Shown: positions 34,973 through 45,246 of the stretch, one piece after another
Position numbering within the stretch: position 1 is the first letter of the stretch
Layout of the letters: every line of letters starts with the position of its first letter
NCBI RefSeq assembly: GCF_014841125.1
Contig: NZ_JACYTQ010000001.1
Span: forward strand, 806,001-870,000
Direction of reading: 5' to 3'
Length of the DNA stretch: 64,000 nucleotides
DNA from: Echinicola arenosa
GTDB lineage: Bacteria; Bacteroidota; Bacteroidia; Cytophagales; Cyclobacteriaceae
The notes under the pieces: model-generated
Told to the model about the DNA's origin: nothing
The model's database searches: none
The model's input: the letters and a program-made list of their open reading frames with translations, nothing else
Program-made: the position numbers and the translations under genes

Positions 34973-37138
34973 TTAATTTAATTTCCATCTTATTTCATCC
35001 AAGAGTACTTCACCCGTTTCGCTTACTCCTTCCGCTTTGATGATGTTTTCTCCTTTTGTAAGCTGTATATTGTAAAGCCAATGGTGTTCATTTACTCCTT
35101 CTAATTTCTTTTCCACTAATGCTCCATTTACATAAAGTTTAACTGCATCAAGATTGGTAAAAACCTGCACTACTGTACTTGAAGCTGTACGTTTGTTATC
35201 TCTTCTATTAGCCAGATAGATCATGGGCGCTGGGTTCCAATTGGCCTTATACCAATAGAAACTATCCTTCTTCCTTTTCCTGTCAAAGGTGATCAAGCCT
35301 TTAAGATTTCTCGCATTGACTCCTCCACGATTCCACATCGGTACCGCAAACTCAAACATGTTCCATAAATAAGAGGCCGTAATATAAGGGTGATCTTCTA
35401 TGATAGCCCATTGCTGGATATGCGTTTCTGTCTGGTAATTTTCCGGAAAGAACTTCCCACTAACAGGGTTTCTGTTCTCAGGTAACATTTCAGCTCCCTG
35501 ATCCATATTACCATCCGCCCCATATTCAGTTAGCATCACAATATGATCGGGATATTTATTTTCCAATCCACTTACCCATTGCTCCAGGTCACCTATCTCT
35601 CCCTCATACCAACCATAATAACGGTTCATACCTTGCACATCCCCGGCAAGATTGGCTGGCCGATCCATTTCCCCATAACCACTTACCGCTCCTGTAAGTC
35701 GATCGGGGTCATTGGTTTTGGCAATATCATTCAGCTCTCTTGATAAAACTGCTACATGCTCATCAGGTGTCTTTGAATATACCTCATTATGAATGCCCCA
35801 TATATATATTGAGGGATGATTGAAGTTTTGTCGGATCAGTTCGGTCATTTGCTGTTTGGCATTCTCAGTCTCTTCACCTGAACTTCTATTGATAAAGGGA
35901 ATTTCAGCCCAAATCAAAAAACCCAGGCTATCTGCCAAAGCATACATATCTTCTGCCTGCTGATAATGGGCCAGTCTGATGGTCGTGGCACCAATTTCCT
36001 TGATCAGCATCATATCTTCCAAATGTTGGGCATGGGTCAAAGCATTTCCAAAAGCCCAACGATCCTGATGACGTGTCACTCCATACATCGGATAGGGTCG
36101 ATCATTCAAAAAAAACCCTTCTCCTGCTTTCACTTCCACTTTTCTTAGACCTAAAGGCTGGGTCACGTCATCTAGAACTTTACCATTATCAACCAAAGAA
36201 ACGGTTACGGAATAGAGATAGGGATCTTTTACCCCTTGCCAAAGATGCGGTCTTTTGAGGACAAGCTCCTGCTCTTTCAATGTCTCCCCTTGAGGGCTAA
36301 TTGGCACCTTTTCTGAGGCCTTCTTTATTGACTTTCCTTCTGCGTCCTTAATTTCTGTCACCAACTCCATTGACCTTATCTCTTTGCCTTGGTTTTCCAA
36401 TTTAGCTTTGATCTTGACATGGGCTTGCTTGGCGGAGACATTGTTTTGAGTAATGTAAATACCTTGTGAAGCGTGGTCAGTAACTTTTATATTCACTTTA
36501 TCTGTGACAATCAGAGAAACAGGTCTATAAATCCCTCCATATAATGGAAACAAAAAATGATTAATCGGAATGACATCTGGCCTGGCCACATTATTTGCTT
36601 TGACCAAAATGCTATTTTCTTCACCATAATTGACTGAATGGGTCAGCTCCAATGCAAAAGCAGAAAAGCTGCCCTTGTGCTCTCCCAAAAATCGACCATT
36701 GACATAAACCTCTGCCACTGAGCCTACCCCTTCAAACCGAATAAACAAGCGCCTATTGCGTAAAGAATCGGCTACAAAAAAATCTTTTTTATAAAAACCA
36801 TCACCAGTATAAAAGTCCTTGCCCAATTGCATATCCTCTCTATTATAGGTATGAGGAACAGTGACTTTTTCCCATTTTTCGTCCAAAAAGCCTATATCTT
36901 TCTGATAATCATTCGCCCCCTTTTTGAATCGCCATCCTTCATTAAAAGAGATCTCATTTCTACCTTGTGCATACCCTTGATTGGCAAAACAGCATAGTAG
37001 AGTTGCTATAAGAAGCCAATTATATCCAAGTACTCTAATGCTGCTTATTAACAAAACTGAAGGAATGAATTTCACACAATGAATTAACGCTGCTGGCAAC
37101 CTAAGTAGTAAATTTGAATTATTTTTCACAATACACAC
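34973..37138 (-). CDS. GH2-family glycosidase (beta-galactosidase-like)
   Basis: A 721-residue exported enzyme. Domain order is the GH2 one: jelly-roll sugar-binding domain (about 60-210, SFNEGWRFKKG), immunoglobulin-like domain (about 215-330), then TIM barrel. The acid/base is Glu452 in WGIHNEVYSKT and the nucleophile Glu538 in MLTEYGADG. At this length it lacks the long C-terminal domain of LacZ. No ATG is available: the frame begins with GTG at 37138 or GTG at 37129, and the hydrophobic signal segment (WLLIATLLCCFAN) only comes at about residues 41-53. Beta-galactosidase is the commonest activity; beta-glucuronidase and others are possible. Confidence 0.9.
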   Translation of the reverse strand: MCIVKNNSNLLLRLPAALIHCVKFIPSVLLISSIRVLGYNWLLIATLLCCFANQGYAQGRNEISFNEGWRFKKGANDYQKDIGFLDEKWEKVTVPHTYNREDMQLGKDFYTGDGFYKKDFFVADSLRNRRLFIRFEGVGSVAEVYVNGRFLGEHKGSFSAFALELTHSVNYGEENSILVKANNVARPDVIPINHFLFPLYGGIYRPVSLIVTDKVNIKVTDHASQGIYITQNNVSAKQAHVKIKAKLENQGKEIRSMELVTEIKDAEGKSIKKASEKVPISPQGETLKEQELVLKRPHLWQGVKDPYLYSVTVSLVDNGKVLDDVTQPLGLRKVEVKAGEGFFLNDRPYPMYGVTRHQDRWAFGNALTHAQHLEDMMLIKEIGATTIRLAHYQQAEDMYALADSLGFLIWAEIPFINRSSGEETENAKQQMTELIRQNFNHPSIYIWGIHNEVYSKTPDEHVAVLSRELNDIAKTNDPDRLTGAVSGYGEMDRPANLAGDVQGMNRYYGWYEGEIGDLEQWVSGLENKYPDHIVMLTEYGADGNMDQGAEMLPENRNPVSGKFFPENYQTETHIQQWAIIEDHPYITASYLWNMFEFAVPMWNRGGVNARNLKGLITFDRKRKKDSFYWYKANWNPAPMIYLANRRDNKRTASSTVVQVFTNLDAVKLYVNGALVEKKLEGVNEHHWLYNIQLTKGENIIKAEGVSETGEVLLDEIRWKLN

Positions 37139-37176
37139 TAATATTCAATGGATTAGACATTTATAACTAGCCATAT

Positions 37177-37217
37177 AATTTCAAGGGAGGGAGCAAAAAG
37201 TCCCCTCTCTTGAAATT
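37177..37217 (-). terminator. Hairpin between SusD and GH2 genes
   Basis: A stem of about 15 bp (AATTTCAAGGGAGGG with CCCTCTCTTGAAATT, one mismatch), 39 bases after the SusD stop. It probably attenuates transcription so that SusCD is made in excess of the enzymes. Confidence 0.7.
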
Positions 37218-37256
37218 ACCATTCAAAAATTCAGTAATTGGCTCAGTGAAGAAATC

Positions 37257-39038
37257 TTAGTTAGACTCCCAGCCTGGGTTTTGGTCCAAATTGGGGTTCA
37301 ACACCAAATCTTCAATTGGAATGGGGAACAAATATTGCTTTTCCTCATCAAAAGCCCTTCCATTTGGAAGTGTCTCAAAATAAGGTAGGATATACCCTTC
37401 TTCGCTCAAGAAAACATCTTTACCAATTTCCACTCCCGGGAATTGTTCTTGGACAAACTTGATTCCTTCTACTGGTATCTCCAAAAATCGTCCTGCTTTC
37501 CAACGCATCAAATCATCCCATCTAAAGCTCTCAAATGCCAGTTCCACACGGCGTTCTCTTCGAATTTCTCGCAATACTGGCTCAGGCATGTAGCTACAAT
37601 AAGTGGCATAATTTGACTCCATTATAGGATCTGCCGAAATAGCTCCCATGACCAATGGTGGCATATTTACCCGTGCCCTGATCAAGTTTATGGTTTCATC
37701 CAATACTGTCTGGTTGAGTTCACCAAGTTCATATTTGGCTTCAGCATAGTTCAATAACGTTTCTGCGTATCTAAAAACAATGGCTGCTTGCATTCCATTG
37801 GTTACTCTATCCCAGTCAGCTGGGTCGTTTAAGAACCATTTTGCTACCCGGTAACCTGTTGGGCATTTATTTCCGCTAAGTCCAGGAATATTAGGAAGTG
37901 GGGCATTATTGGCTCCTTGAACGCCGGCCTGTAAATTATAAGTACCGAAGTTGGCAATCGTTTGGCTCAAGCGAGGATCTCGGTTTTGCATTTCGGTTTG
38001 AATGGAACTTTTACCCAAAAACAAATCACTTTCAGAAATGGGCTGACCATCAACACAAAGGTACTCGTCCACCAAAGATCTGGTTGCGCCATGCTGATGG
38101 CGCAAATTCTGGGCATAATATCTGCTAAAAGCCACCCCAAGATTGAGATCTGCGGCGTATTCCTTCCATAGTATCACCTCTGGATTCCCATCATAGCTAT
38201 AGGTAGCAAAAAAATCATTATAATCATTATCAATATCACCCGTACTATAAAGACTATAACGTCCATCCATTAACTGTTCAGATGCCGCCGCTGCTTCTTT
38301 TAGGAATTCCGTTCCATCAAGCCCTAACTCAGAATGGTACTTTCTATAAGTTCCCTCATAAAGACATATTCTACTCTTAAGGTGTAATGCCATGTCCTTA
38401 TTCAAACGATCTGTTTTTTCAGCACCTTTTTCTGGCAAATAACTGATCGCTTTATCGAGGATATAGATCACTGAATCCATTACCTCTTCCCTAGGAGTTC
38501 TTGGTGCCAGTAACTCTGGTGAGTTAGTTTGAACGACGTGTGTCAACCAAGGCACATCTCCAAATGTTTTGACTTTTTTGAAATAGTCCCATGCTTTAAA
38601 GAAATAGATCTCACCAGCATAGACATTGCGAACCTCAGTAGCTACATCCCCTCTCTGGTAATTATCCAAGAAATAATTCAAATCTCTGATATTACTCCAG
38701 TTCCATCCGCCACTACCACTACCACCAGAAATATGGCCGTTATATTGATCAGCGGCAACCTTAGAATAGGTCTGAGGAGCGCCGTTATCGGAAATGACAT
38801 CTCCATAAGCAATCGCTTCATTGTAACCATAAGGAGAAACGGTACTGGTACCCCAGCCAGACCCAAAACCTGTAATATAGGTTGAATAAAAACTATTGCA
38901 ATACAATTCTAAATCCTGTTCGGTTTTCCAGAAGTTTTCATCACTAATTTGATCTAAAGGGTATCTTTCCATAAACTCATCGTTACAACCGGAAAGAAGT
39001 CCTATAAGACAAGCTATTGTTATATATATTTTTTTCAT
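37257..39038 (-). CDS. SusD/RagB-family glycan-binding lipoprotein
   Basis: A 593-residue lipoprotein (lipobox LLSGC). The N-terminus NDEFMERYPLDQISDENFWKTE and the helical repeats with VRNVYAGEIYFFKAWDYF are characteristic of RagB/SusD proteins. The C-terminus EEKQYLFPIPIEDLVLNPNL fits the family. It is paired with the SusC gene 17 bases upstream. It is longer than the cassette A and B SusD proteins and only distantly related to them, as expected for a glycan-binding lid. Confidence 0.95.
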   Translation of the reverse strand: MKKIYITIACLIGLLSGCNDEFMERYPLDQISDENFWKTEQDLELYCNSFYSTYITGFGSGWGTSTVSPYGYNEAIAYGDVISDNGAPQTYSKVAADQYNGHISGGSGSGGWNWSNIRDLNYFLDNYQRGDVATEVRNVYAGEIYFFKAWDYFKKVKTFGDVPWLTHVVQTNSPELLAPRTPREEVMDSVIYILDKAISYLPEKGAEKTDRLNKDMALHLKSRICLYEGTYRKYHSELGLDGTEFLKEAAAASEQLMDGRYSLYSTGDIDNDYNDFFATYSYDGNPEVILWKEYAADLNLGVAFSRYYAQNLRHQHGATRSLVDEYLCVDGQPISESDLFLGKSSIQTEMQNRDPRLSQTIANFGTYNLQAGVQGANNAPLPNIPGLSGNKCPTGYRVAKWFLNDPADWDRVTNGMQAAIVFRYAETLLNYAEAKYELGELNQTVLDETINLIRARVNMPPLVMGAISADPIMESNYATYCSYMPEPVLREIRRERRVELAFESFRWDDLMRWKAGRFLEIPVEGIKFVQEQFPGVEIGKDVFLSEEGYILPYFETLPNGRAFDEEKQYLFPIPIEDLVLNPNLDQNPGWESN

Positions 39039-39055
39039 GATAGATCTTTTGAAGA

Positions 39056-42000
39056 TTAAAATGTGATTTGTAATCCTGCAGCTATAGAACGAAGCATAGG
39101 ATAAGCCCCGCTCAATGCCTCTGGATCAAATGTATCAGGCACGCTGGTTGCTTCCCAAATGTTATAAGCAGAAGTATAAACCCTTACTTTGTCCAAACTG
39201 ATTTGATCCGTCAGGTTTGTAGGCAAGGTATACCCTAGTGTTAAATTCTTTAGCCTGATGTAAGAAGCGTCTTGTAAATACCTCGTTTGGGTTTGTCTGT
39301 TGGAACTGCTTGAACGATATGCTGGAAAGTATGCATCTGTTCTTTCCGGTGCCCATGAGTCATTGTAAACCTCATATGTTCCGGTTCCTCCTGCGATACC
39401 TCCCCAAAAAAGATTATTCCCGATCCAAACATCCCTTTTACCAACACCTTGGAAGAATATATTCAGGTCAAAGCCCTTCCAAAAAGCGTTCATATTCAAC
39501 CCAAACTGGTAACTAGGTGTACTATTACCAATAATCTTTCGATCTCCTGAATCATCTAATGTACTTGCACCAGGACCTACTTCTCCATCCTGGTTGAGAT
39601 CGGTGTATTGAACATCACCGGGATACCATAAACCAGAATTGATAAGTTCTTGACTGGGGGCATTATCAATTTGTTCTTGCGTCTGAAATAAACCTACCGT
39701 CTGATATCCCCAAATTTCCCCCATGGACTGGCCTACATAAAGTCCACTTAAAAGATTATTGGGATTTCCATCAAACTTCGTTATTTCACTGGAATAATCT
39801 GAAAGATTTAAAGCTATATCATAGCGTATTCCATTCTGAAGTTGGTCTCTCCACTTGGCCGTCACTTCCCAGCCAGTCGTCTTCATTTCTCCGGAATTTT
39901 TGGTCGGCGCACTCGTTCCCAGTACCGCCGGAAACTTATCTCCATCTACCAAGATATCTGATGTAGTTCTTTGATACCAATCAAAAGAGACATCCAGCTT
40001 ATTAAACATGGATACATCGAACCCAAAATCTATAGTAGTGGCGGTTTCCCAAGTCAAATCTGCATCCACTAAACCAGGAGGAGTAATCCCCACCGGACGA
40101 TTTCCATCAAAAAGATAACTCACTTCAGCCGTGGTGCCATAAGAAGGGATATAGATGTAATTACTTACATTTTGATTTCCAAGACTACCATAAGAAGCCC
40201 TTAGTTTTAACTCATTGACCGCAGGTTTGATGGCAGAAGCCCAATCCTCTTCCGAAATCCTCCATGCTCCTGAAAGAGAAGGAAAAAACCTAAACCGACT
40301 GTCAGTTGGAAAACGTGAGGTTCCATCATACCGACCATTTGATTCCAAAAGATATCGGTTATCATAATTATAAGTAAATCTGTAGAAAGCTCCTCTGATT
40401 GCCCAGTCAGACTCACTATCATAAGCGTATTCATTGCCCAATGTTTGGCTTATTACTGGAACATTTGGCGTCAGCAATTGTTCTCCCCTACCTCCCAAAT
40501 ATTCATATTTGTAAGATTCCTGATTAAACCCTCCAAGGATATAAAATTCATGTCTATCCACGGCCAAAGAATAATCTGAAAACACATTGATCGTAAATTG
40601 ATCAGAGTGCTGATTCCATCTCTGAACAGAGCTGGGGTTGGTATGCACTGTGGTAGGGGCATCCCATCTATTTTCAATTCTTTCTAATTCCGGAATAATT
40701 TGCTTTCTCCGGAAGTTGTATGATTTATAAGAAATATTGGCTTTTAAATCCCATCCTTTCAGCAAGTGTACTGTTGGTGCAATCCCCAATAGTATATGCT
40801 CTTTGGTTTCGTCATTTCTGGATCCGTAGTCCATAAATGATAGGATATTATCCGTGTACATCTCTCCTACTGGAGACGATGCCGGAGTCAACATGGGCAT
40901 ATTTACATTCCTTCCAGGCTCTTGAGACATGGCCGTCCACCATCCACCTTTTCCGGCAGGACTGACCGGCTCTGTATAATTTGATTGGCTATATGATGAC
41001 CTAAAGTCTACAGAGAACCAATCTGAAACCTCATTGGTCACATTTAGCATCATGTTATAACGTTTGAATTGATCGGTATTGATCTTATAGAGACCTTCTT
41101 GCCCTTGATACCCCAAGGAAGCATAATAAGAGCTTTTCTTAGTTCCTCCAGACAGATTAAGGTTATGCTTTTGCATTGGTGTGTAATCTTTAAGGGCTTG
41201 CTCATAAGGGCGGGTGTTGCCAACCCATATGATATTGTCACCTGCATCCATGTAGTAAGGCAGCTCAGTATCAGGATTAGCCATGTACCTTTCAATATTT
41301 TCCAACTTCTCATACATATCAGAAGAAGGCGTTTGGTTCTGGAGCTCCACTGATTTAATGGCCGCTTCCTGAATGGTTCTGGCATCTAATAAATCAGGCA
41401 CAGCTGAAGGCTTGTTCCATTGGAATGCATTGCTGTAGGTAATTTTGGTTCCCTCTGTTTTTGCACCTTTCTTAGTCGTCACGAGCATTACCCCATAAGC
41501 AGCTCGTGCCCCGTAAATCGCTGCTGACGCTGCATCCTTCAAAACTGATACACTTTCAATATCCTCAGGATTGAGCTGATTGATGTCCATTTCTACCCCA
41601 TCCACCAATATAAGTGGGCTTCCTGTTTGAAAAGAGCCACCTGAAAATGAAGTTCCCCCACGAACATTAAAGGAGGGTACGGTATTAGGGCTACCATTTG
41701 AAATCCCTACATTTAAATTTGCAATAGTTCCTTGGAGGGCTTGCCCTATATTGGCCACTGGACGATTTTCAAGCATTTCAGAAGTTACCTGGCTCACAGC
41801 TCCCGTGAGATTTACTTTCTTTTGGGTACCGTATCCAACTACCACCACTTCATCCAGTGCTTGGGTGTCCTCTTCAAGTTTTACATCAATTATAGTTTGA
41901 TCGCCTACAGTCACTTCGGTTGTTTTATAACCAATGGAACTTATGACTAAAACGGCACTTCCATCCGGCACTTCAATGGTAAACTTTCCATCAATATCTG

Positions 42001-42493
42001 TCACTGTTCCCGTATTTCCTCCCTTCACACGAACTGTCACCCCTGGTATGCCCTGAGGCTCGTTGGTAGAGGTAATCTGTCCCTTGACTGTTTGGGCTAT
42101 TTTAATCAATTCATGATTTTCATTAACCGCTCTATTATTGACATTGATGACATAATTAATCTGACGGAATTTTAAATCTGCTTCCTTTGATATCTCCCGT
42201 AAAACATCCGTCAGGGAACCATTCTCTTTATCAAGGTTAAGTTTTTTGGTGATGTCAATCACTTTTTCATCATAGAAAAAATGAAAGTCAGTTTTTGATT
42301 CGATTTCCTCAAAGACATCCTTCAAGGCACTGTTCTGCTTATGAAGAGAGATAAATACCTCATCCATATCCAATCCTCCCTGGGCTCTGGCTGCAGCATT
42401 TACCATATGGCTCCCCCCTGTGATCGTAATCAACAGAAGTATAAGCACACTTCTACAAAAAAGGCTCTTGCCCTTTGGTACATTTTGTTTCAT
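39056..42493 (-). CDS. SusC/RagA-family TonB-dependent transporter with STN domain
   Basis: A 1145-residue outer-membrane transporter. Leader to about residue 36; STN domain about 40-115 (SALKDVFEEIESKTDFHFFYDE); carboxypeptidase-regulatory-like domain about 130-215 (VKGQITSTNEPQGIPGV); the classical SusC box DEVVVVGYGTQKK at about 215-227; plug with VLKDAASAAIYGARAAYG; barrel ending AAGLQITF. The STN domain and the upstream fecR/sigma genes indicate substrate-triggered sigma signalling. It is the import channel for products released by the GH2, GH29 and possibly neighbouring-locus enzymes. Confidence 0.96.
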   Translation of the reverse strand: MKQNVPKGKSLFCRSVLILLLITITGGSHMVNAAARAQGGLDMDEVFISLHKQNSALKDVFEEIESKTDFHFFYDEKVIDITKKLNLDKENGSLTDVLREISKEADLKFRQINYVINVNNRAVNENHELIKIAQTVKGQITSTNEPQGIPGVTVRVKGGNTGTVTDIDGKFTIEVPDGSAVLVISSIGYKTTEVTVGDQTIIDVKLEEDTQALDEVVVVGYGTQKKVNLTGAVSQVTSEMLENRPVANIGQALQGTIANLNVGISNGSPNTVPSFNVRGGTSFSGGSFQTGSPLILVDGVEMDINQLNPEDIESVSVLKDAASAAIYGARAAYGVMLVTTKKGAKTEGTKITYSNAFQWNKPSAVPDLLDARTIQEAAIKSVELQNQTPSSDMYEKLENIERYMANPDTELPYYMDAGDNIIWVGNTRPYEQALKDYTPMQKHNLNLSGGTKKSSYYASLGYQGQEGLYKINTDQFKRYNMMLNVTNEVSDWFSVDFRSSYSQSNYTEPVSPAGKGGWWTAMSQEPGRNVNMPMLTPASSPVGEMYTDNILSFMDYGSRNDETKEHILLGIAPTVHLLKGWDLKANISYKSYNFRRKQIIPELERIENRWDAPTTVHTNPSSVQRWNQHSDQFTINVFSDYSLAVDRHEFYILGGFNQESYKYEYLGGRGEQLLTPNVPVISQTLGNEYAYDSESDWAIRGAFYRFTYNYDNRYLLESNGRYDGTSRFPTDSRFRFFPSLSGAWRISEEDWASAIKPAVNELKLRASYGSLGNQNVSNYIYIPSYGTTAEVSYLFDGNRPVGITPPGLVDADLTWETATTIDFGFDVSMFNKLDVSFDWYQRTTSDILVDGDKFPAVLGTSAPTKNSGEMKTTGWEVTAKWRDQLQNGIRYDIALNLSDYSSEITKFDGNPNNLLSGLYVGQSMGEIWGYQTVGLFQTQEQIDNAPSQELINSGLWYPGDVQYTDLNQDGEVGPGASTLDDSGDRKIIGNSTPSYQFGLNMNAFWKGFDLNIFFQGVGKRDVWIGNNLFWGGIAGGTGTYEVYNDSWAPERTDAYFPAYRSSSSNRQTQTRYLQDASYIRLKNLTLGYTLPTNLTDQISLDKVRVYTSAYNIWEATSVPDTFDPEALSGAYPMLRSIAAGLQITF

Positions 42494-42515
42494 AGTGTAA
42501 GTGGTTTATGATTAT

Positions 42516-43577
42516 TTATTGATTGTTTTTTATTCTAATAGTCACCTTATTTCCATTAATTTGATAGTCGATGTTTCTGGCATACCTCACTCCCTCTAGC
42601 ACATTTACCAGATTCTCATTCTTAAATATGCCATTGATTTTCCACGAATCTTTAACCTTTCCTTCCACTTCAATTTCAACATCAAACCACCTCTCTAGTC
42701 TTTTGATCAATGTTTCCATGGTGGCCCTTTTAAACACCAACTTACCTTCTTGCCATCCTAGCATTTCCTCAAAATCAAATTGACTTATTACCGCAGTCTC
42801 GAAGTCTTTCGATACCGTGATCATTTCTCCAGGTTTCAAGTATTGAGGAATGGTTGGCTGACCAGCTAAGGCCGGATATACCGAAACCAAACCCCGCTGA
42901 AGCGCTATACTTACTGGTTCTCCTGAATAGGCCTGTACATTGAAAGCGGTGCCATGGACCTCCGTAACCACCTCTCCGGACCTTACCAAAAATTTTCTAT
43001 TGGCATCATGTGTCACATCAAAAAAGGCCTCTCCCTCCAAAAACACCTCGCGTGAATTGGCATTAAATTCCTCTGGAAAACTGATTTGACTTGCGGCATT
43101 TAAAATCACCTTTGTTTTATCAGGGAGAAAAAAAATACTTTTTTGTCCCTTAGGATTGCTCTTCGTTCTAAAAGCAACTGTTTGGACTTCTCCGGGATAA
43201 TTTTTAACCGGAAACTCAGAAAATAGATAGGTCGCCATCAAAATAACCACCACACAAGCAGCTGCTAAGCGAAAGAGTGTTGGCAGAAGTTTTAAAACCA
43301 AAGTCTTTTTACTTTCTCCTTCTACATAATGTTGGCTTTTCCTTTCCCGAAGTATTAAATCCAACAATTCCTCCTTACGCTCCCCTATTCGCTGATCTCC
43401 TTGGAAGTTGATGCGCAATATAATTGCCTGTGCTTTTTTAAACTCCTCATGGCTTTCTGGATGGTTCTTCAACCATCTTTGCCAAAAAATATCACTTTCT
43501 TCAGTTGGTTTTTTTACCCAACTCACAAAGTATTTATTAGATAAGAAATAATCGATATTGTAATTACTGTCTTTCAA
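42516..43577 (-). CDS. FecR-family anti-sigma factor (glycan locus)
   Basis: A 353-residue membrane anti-sigma factor. N-terminal part about 1-105; transmembrane helix about 106-124 (FRLAAACVVVILMATYLF); FecR domain with QKSIFFLPDKTKVILNAAS and TEVHGTAFNVQAY; C-terminal domain WQEGKLVFKRATMETLIKRLERWFDVEIE. The start is TTG 43577; no ATG precedes the conserved YFLSNKYFVSWVKKP. It would sequester the sigma factor encoded upstream until the SusC STN domain signals. Confidence 0.92.
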   Translation of the reverse strand: MKDSNYNIDYFLSNKYFVSWVKKPTEESDIFWQRWLKNHPESHEEFKKAQAIILRINFQGDQRIGERKEELLDLILRERKSQHYVEGESKKTLVLKLLPTLFRLAAACVVVILMATYLFSEFPVKNYPGEVQTVAFRTKSNPKGQKSIFFLPDKTKVILNAASQISFPEEFNANSREVFLEGEAFFDVTHDANRKFLVRSGEVVTEVHGTAFNVQAYSGEPVSIALQRGLVSVYPALAGQPTIPQYLKPGEMITVSKDFETAVISQFDFEEMLGWQEGKLVFKRATMETLIKRLERWFDVEIEVEGKVKDSWKINGIFKNENLVNVLEGVRYARNIDYQINGNKVTIRIKNNQ

Positions 43578-43699
43578 TGTTACTTGTCCTTTACTCCATA
43601 GACAAGCCTATCACCAAAATGACATCACGTGAAAGTGAAAAAATAAAAATAAATTAACATTCTAATAAAAGTGAGGTTTAAATCAACCTAGAAGAAGGT

Positions 43700-44344
43700 C
43701 TATAAAGGCCAGCACAAAACTACCATTACAAAAACCTTTTGTAGGCTTTTTATTATCCTGTACACCATATTCCTTGCTGACTTTACATGATCATAGCCCA
43801 TCATATTTTGTACCTCCTCATAACTCATCCCCTTATAAAAAAAATAGTAAACCACTTCTCGCTGTTTCTCATTAAGCCCTCTTAAGGCTTGATCAAGTCG
43901 GCTTAACTTATCTTTCTGAGATTGATTGATGATCAATAGAGATTCATGAGGAGGAATCACTTCAAAAGGGTATTGGGACAAATCATCAGAAAACATAGGT
44001 TTCTTTTTCTTGAGCACATTGAGAATCCTTCTTTTTAATGCCTGAAATAAATACAACCTTATAGCATGTTTGATATCGGGTAATTGTCCCCTTTTTCCCC
44101 TTAAGCTAACGAACATATCCTGAATACAATCTTCGACAATTGGCAATTGCGCATATTGGACCCCAAAATGACACAAATCTTCAAAATAGGTGTTATAGAT
44201 ATAGACGAATGCGCTCTCATCCCCATCTTTAAACTTCTGCCAGATCAGGATATCCTCCGCACCATTCAAGCCCTTCGCTACATTTGAGCGAGCCTCGAAT
44301 CTGGCTAGGTGATTTTCATAAGTTTGCGAACTTCCCTTTGACAT
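43700..44344 (-). CDS. ECF RNA polymerase sigma factor (glycan locus)
   Basis: A 214-residue ECF sigma factor, somewhat longer than those of the two cassettes because of about 30 extra N-terminal residues. Region 2 is YFEDLCHFGVQYAQLPIVED with CIQDMFVSL; region 4 is LNEKQREVVYYFFYKGMSYEEV followed by SARNMVYRII. ATG 44344 is the start. It is divergent from the + strand gene at 44715 and heads the operon sigma, FecR, SusC, SusD, GH2, GH29. Confidence 0.92.
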   Translation of the reverse strand: MSKGSSQTYENHLARFEARSNVAKGLNGAEDILIWQKFKDGDESAFVYIYNTYFEDLCHFGVQYAQLPIVEDCIQDMFVSLRGKRGQLPDIKHAIRLYLFQALKRRILNVLKKKKPMFSDDLSQYPFEVIPPHESLLIINQSQKDKLSRLDQALRGLNEKQREVVYYFFYKGMSYEEVQNMMGYDHVKSARNMVYRIIKSLQKVFVMVVLCWPL

Positions 44345-44714
44345 TGATTTCGTTTTAGATGTATCTACTGGATATTTAAGTCACAAAAGACAAAGAGCAT
44401 TAATAAATCATCATTACTGCAAAGTTTCCAATGATCTTGAAATATATAAAACGAAAACAAAAAGAAGCAAAACGAAATCAATATAAGGTAATATTTTCGT
44501 GTCATTCGTTAAAATAGTATTCATATAACCCACAGTCTTTCGAATCCTATACATTTGTCCTAAAAAATACCCCATCTGATTGATCCCCTTACCTTTTAGA
44601 TTGAAGTCTCATAATATTTGCCAACATTCCATCATTATTGGCAATCCTAAAAATGGCTGGTCTTACTTCACTGCACTCACTTTGTAAATTGCCTCAAACA
44701 AAACCACATCAAAA
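44345..44714. other. Divergent intergenic region
   Basis: 370 bases between the sigma gene (leftward) and the helical protein gene (rightward). It should hold both promoters. A TACATTTG at 44550-44557 on the + strand fits the TAnnTTTG -7 consensus, but no TTG lies at the right distance upstream. I see no gene here. Confidence 0.5.
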
Positions 44715-45191
44715 ATGAAAAACCTTAAACGCTTACTATTCGCATTTGTACTATTTGCTCCTTTCTTCTCCCAAGCTCAAGTATCAGAGGATGATGAACT
44801 CCAACTGATTCAGGCCGAATTTGGCATGGATAAAAAGAAACTGATCGATGCCTACATGGATCTTCCTGAATCTGTTTCTCCATCTTTCTGGACTGTTTAT
44901 CAAGCCTATGAAGAGAACAGAAAGGCTATCGCACGCGAACGTATTTTGCTGATGGAAGAGTACCTGGAAAAATACGAATCCCTCGATGAAGAAACCGCTG
45001 ATGATCTGGCCAAAAGAACCCTTCAAAACACCCTTAAAAGAGATAAGCTTCATGCCAGCTATTACAAGAAATTCAAAAAAGCCACCTCCGCCATTGATGC
45101 CGCAAAATTCTTACAATTAGACGACTACATCCATTCCACCATTAGGAGTGCCATGCAAGAGGAATTACCCTTCATCGGTGAAATCAAATAG
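44715..45191 (+). CDS. Exported helical protein, Spy/LTXXQ-like in character
   Basis: A 158-residue protein with a signal peptide (KNLKRLLFAFVLFAPFFSQA). The mature part is predicted almost wholly helical and charged, with LMEEYLEKYESLDEE, KRTLQNTLKRDKLHASYYKK and SAIDAAKFLQLDDYIHSTIR. Layout and length recall periplasmic Spy/CpxP-type helical proteins and related Bacteroidota sensors, where a similar KFLQLD motif occurs, but I cannot name a family firmly. It lies 55 bases before the outer-membrane barrel gene and may be co-transcribed with it. Confidence 0.75.
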   Translation: MKNLKRLLFAFVLFAPFFSQAQVSEDDELQLIQAEFGMDKKKLIDAYMDLPESVSPSFWTVYQAYEENRKAIARERILLMEEYLEKYESLDEETADDLAKRTLQNTLKRDKLHASYYKKFKKATSAIDAAKFLQLDDYIHSTIRSAMQEELPFIGEIK

Positions 45192-45246
45192 TCCCATTGC
45201 CTCAAAATAGTTTTTCCATTCAGTCGCTCTTTTAAGTTATTGAAAT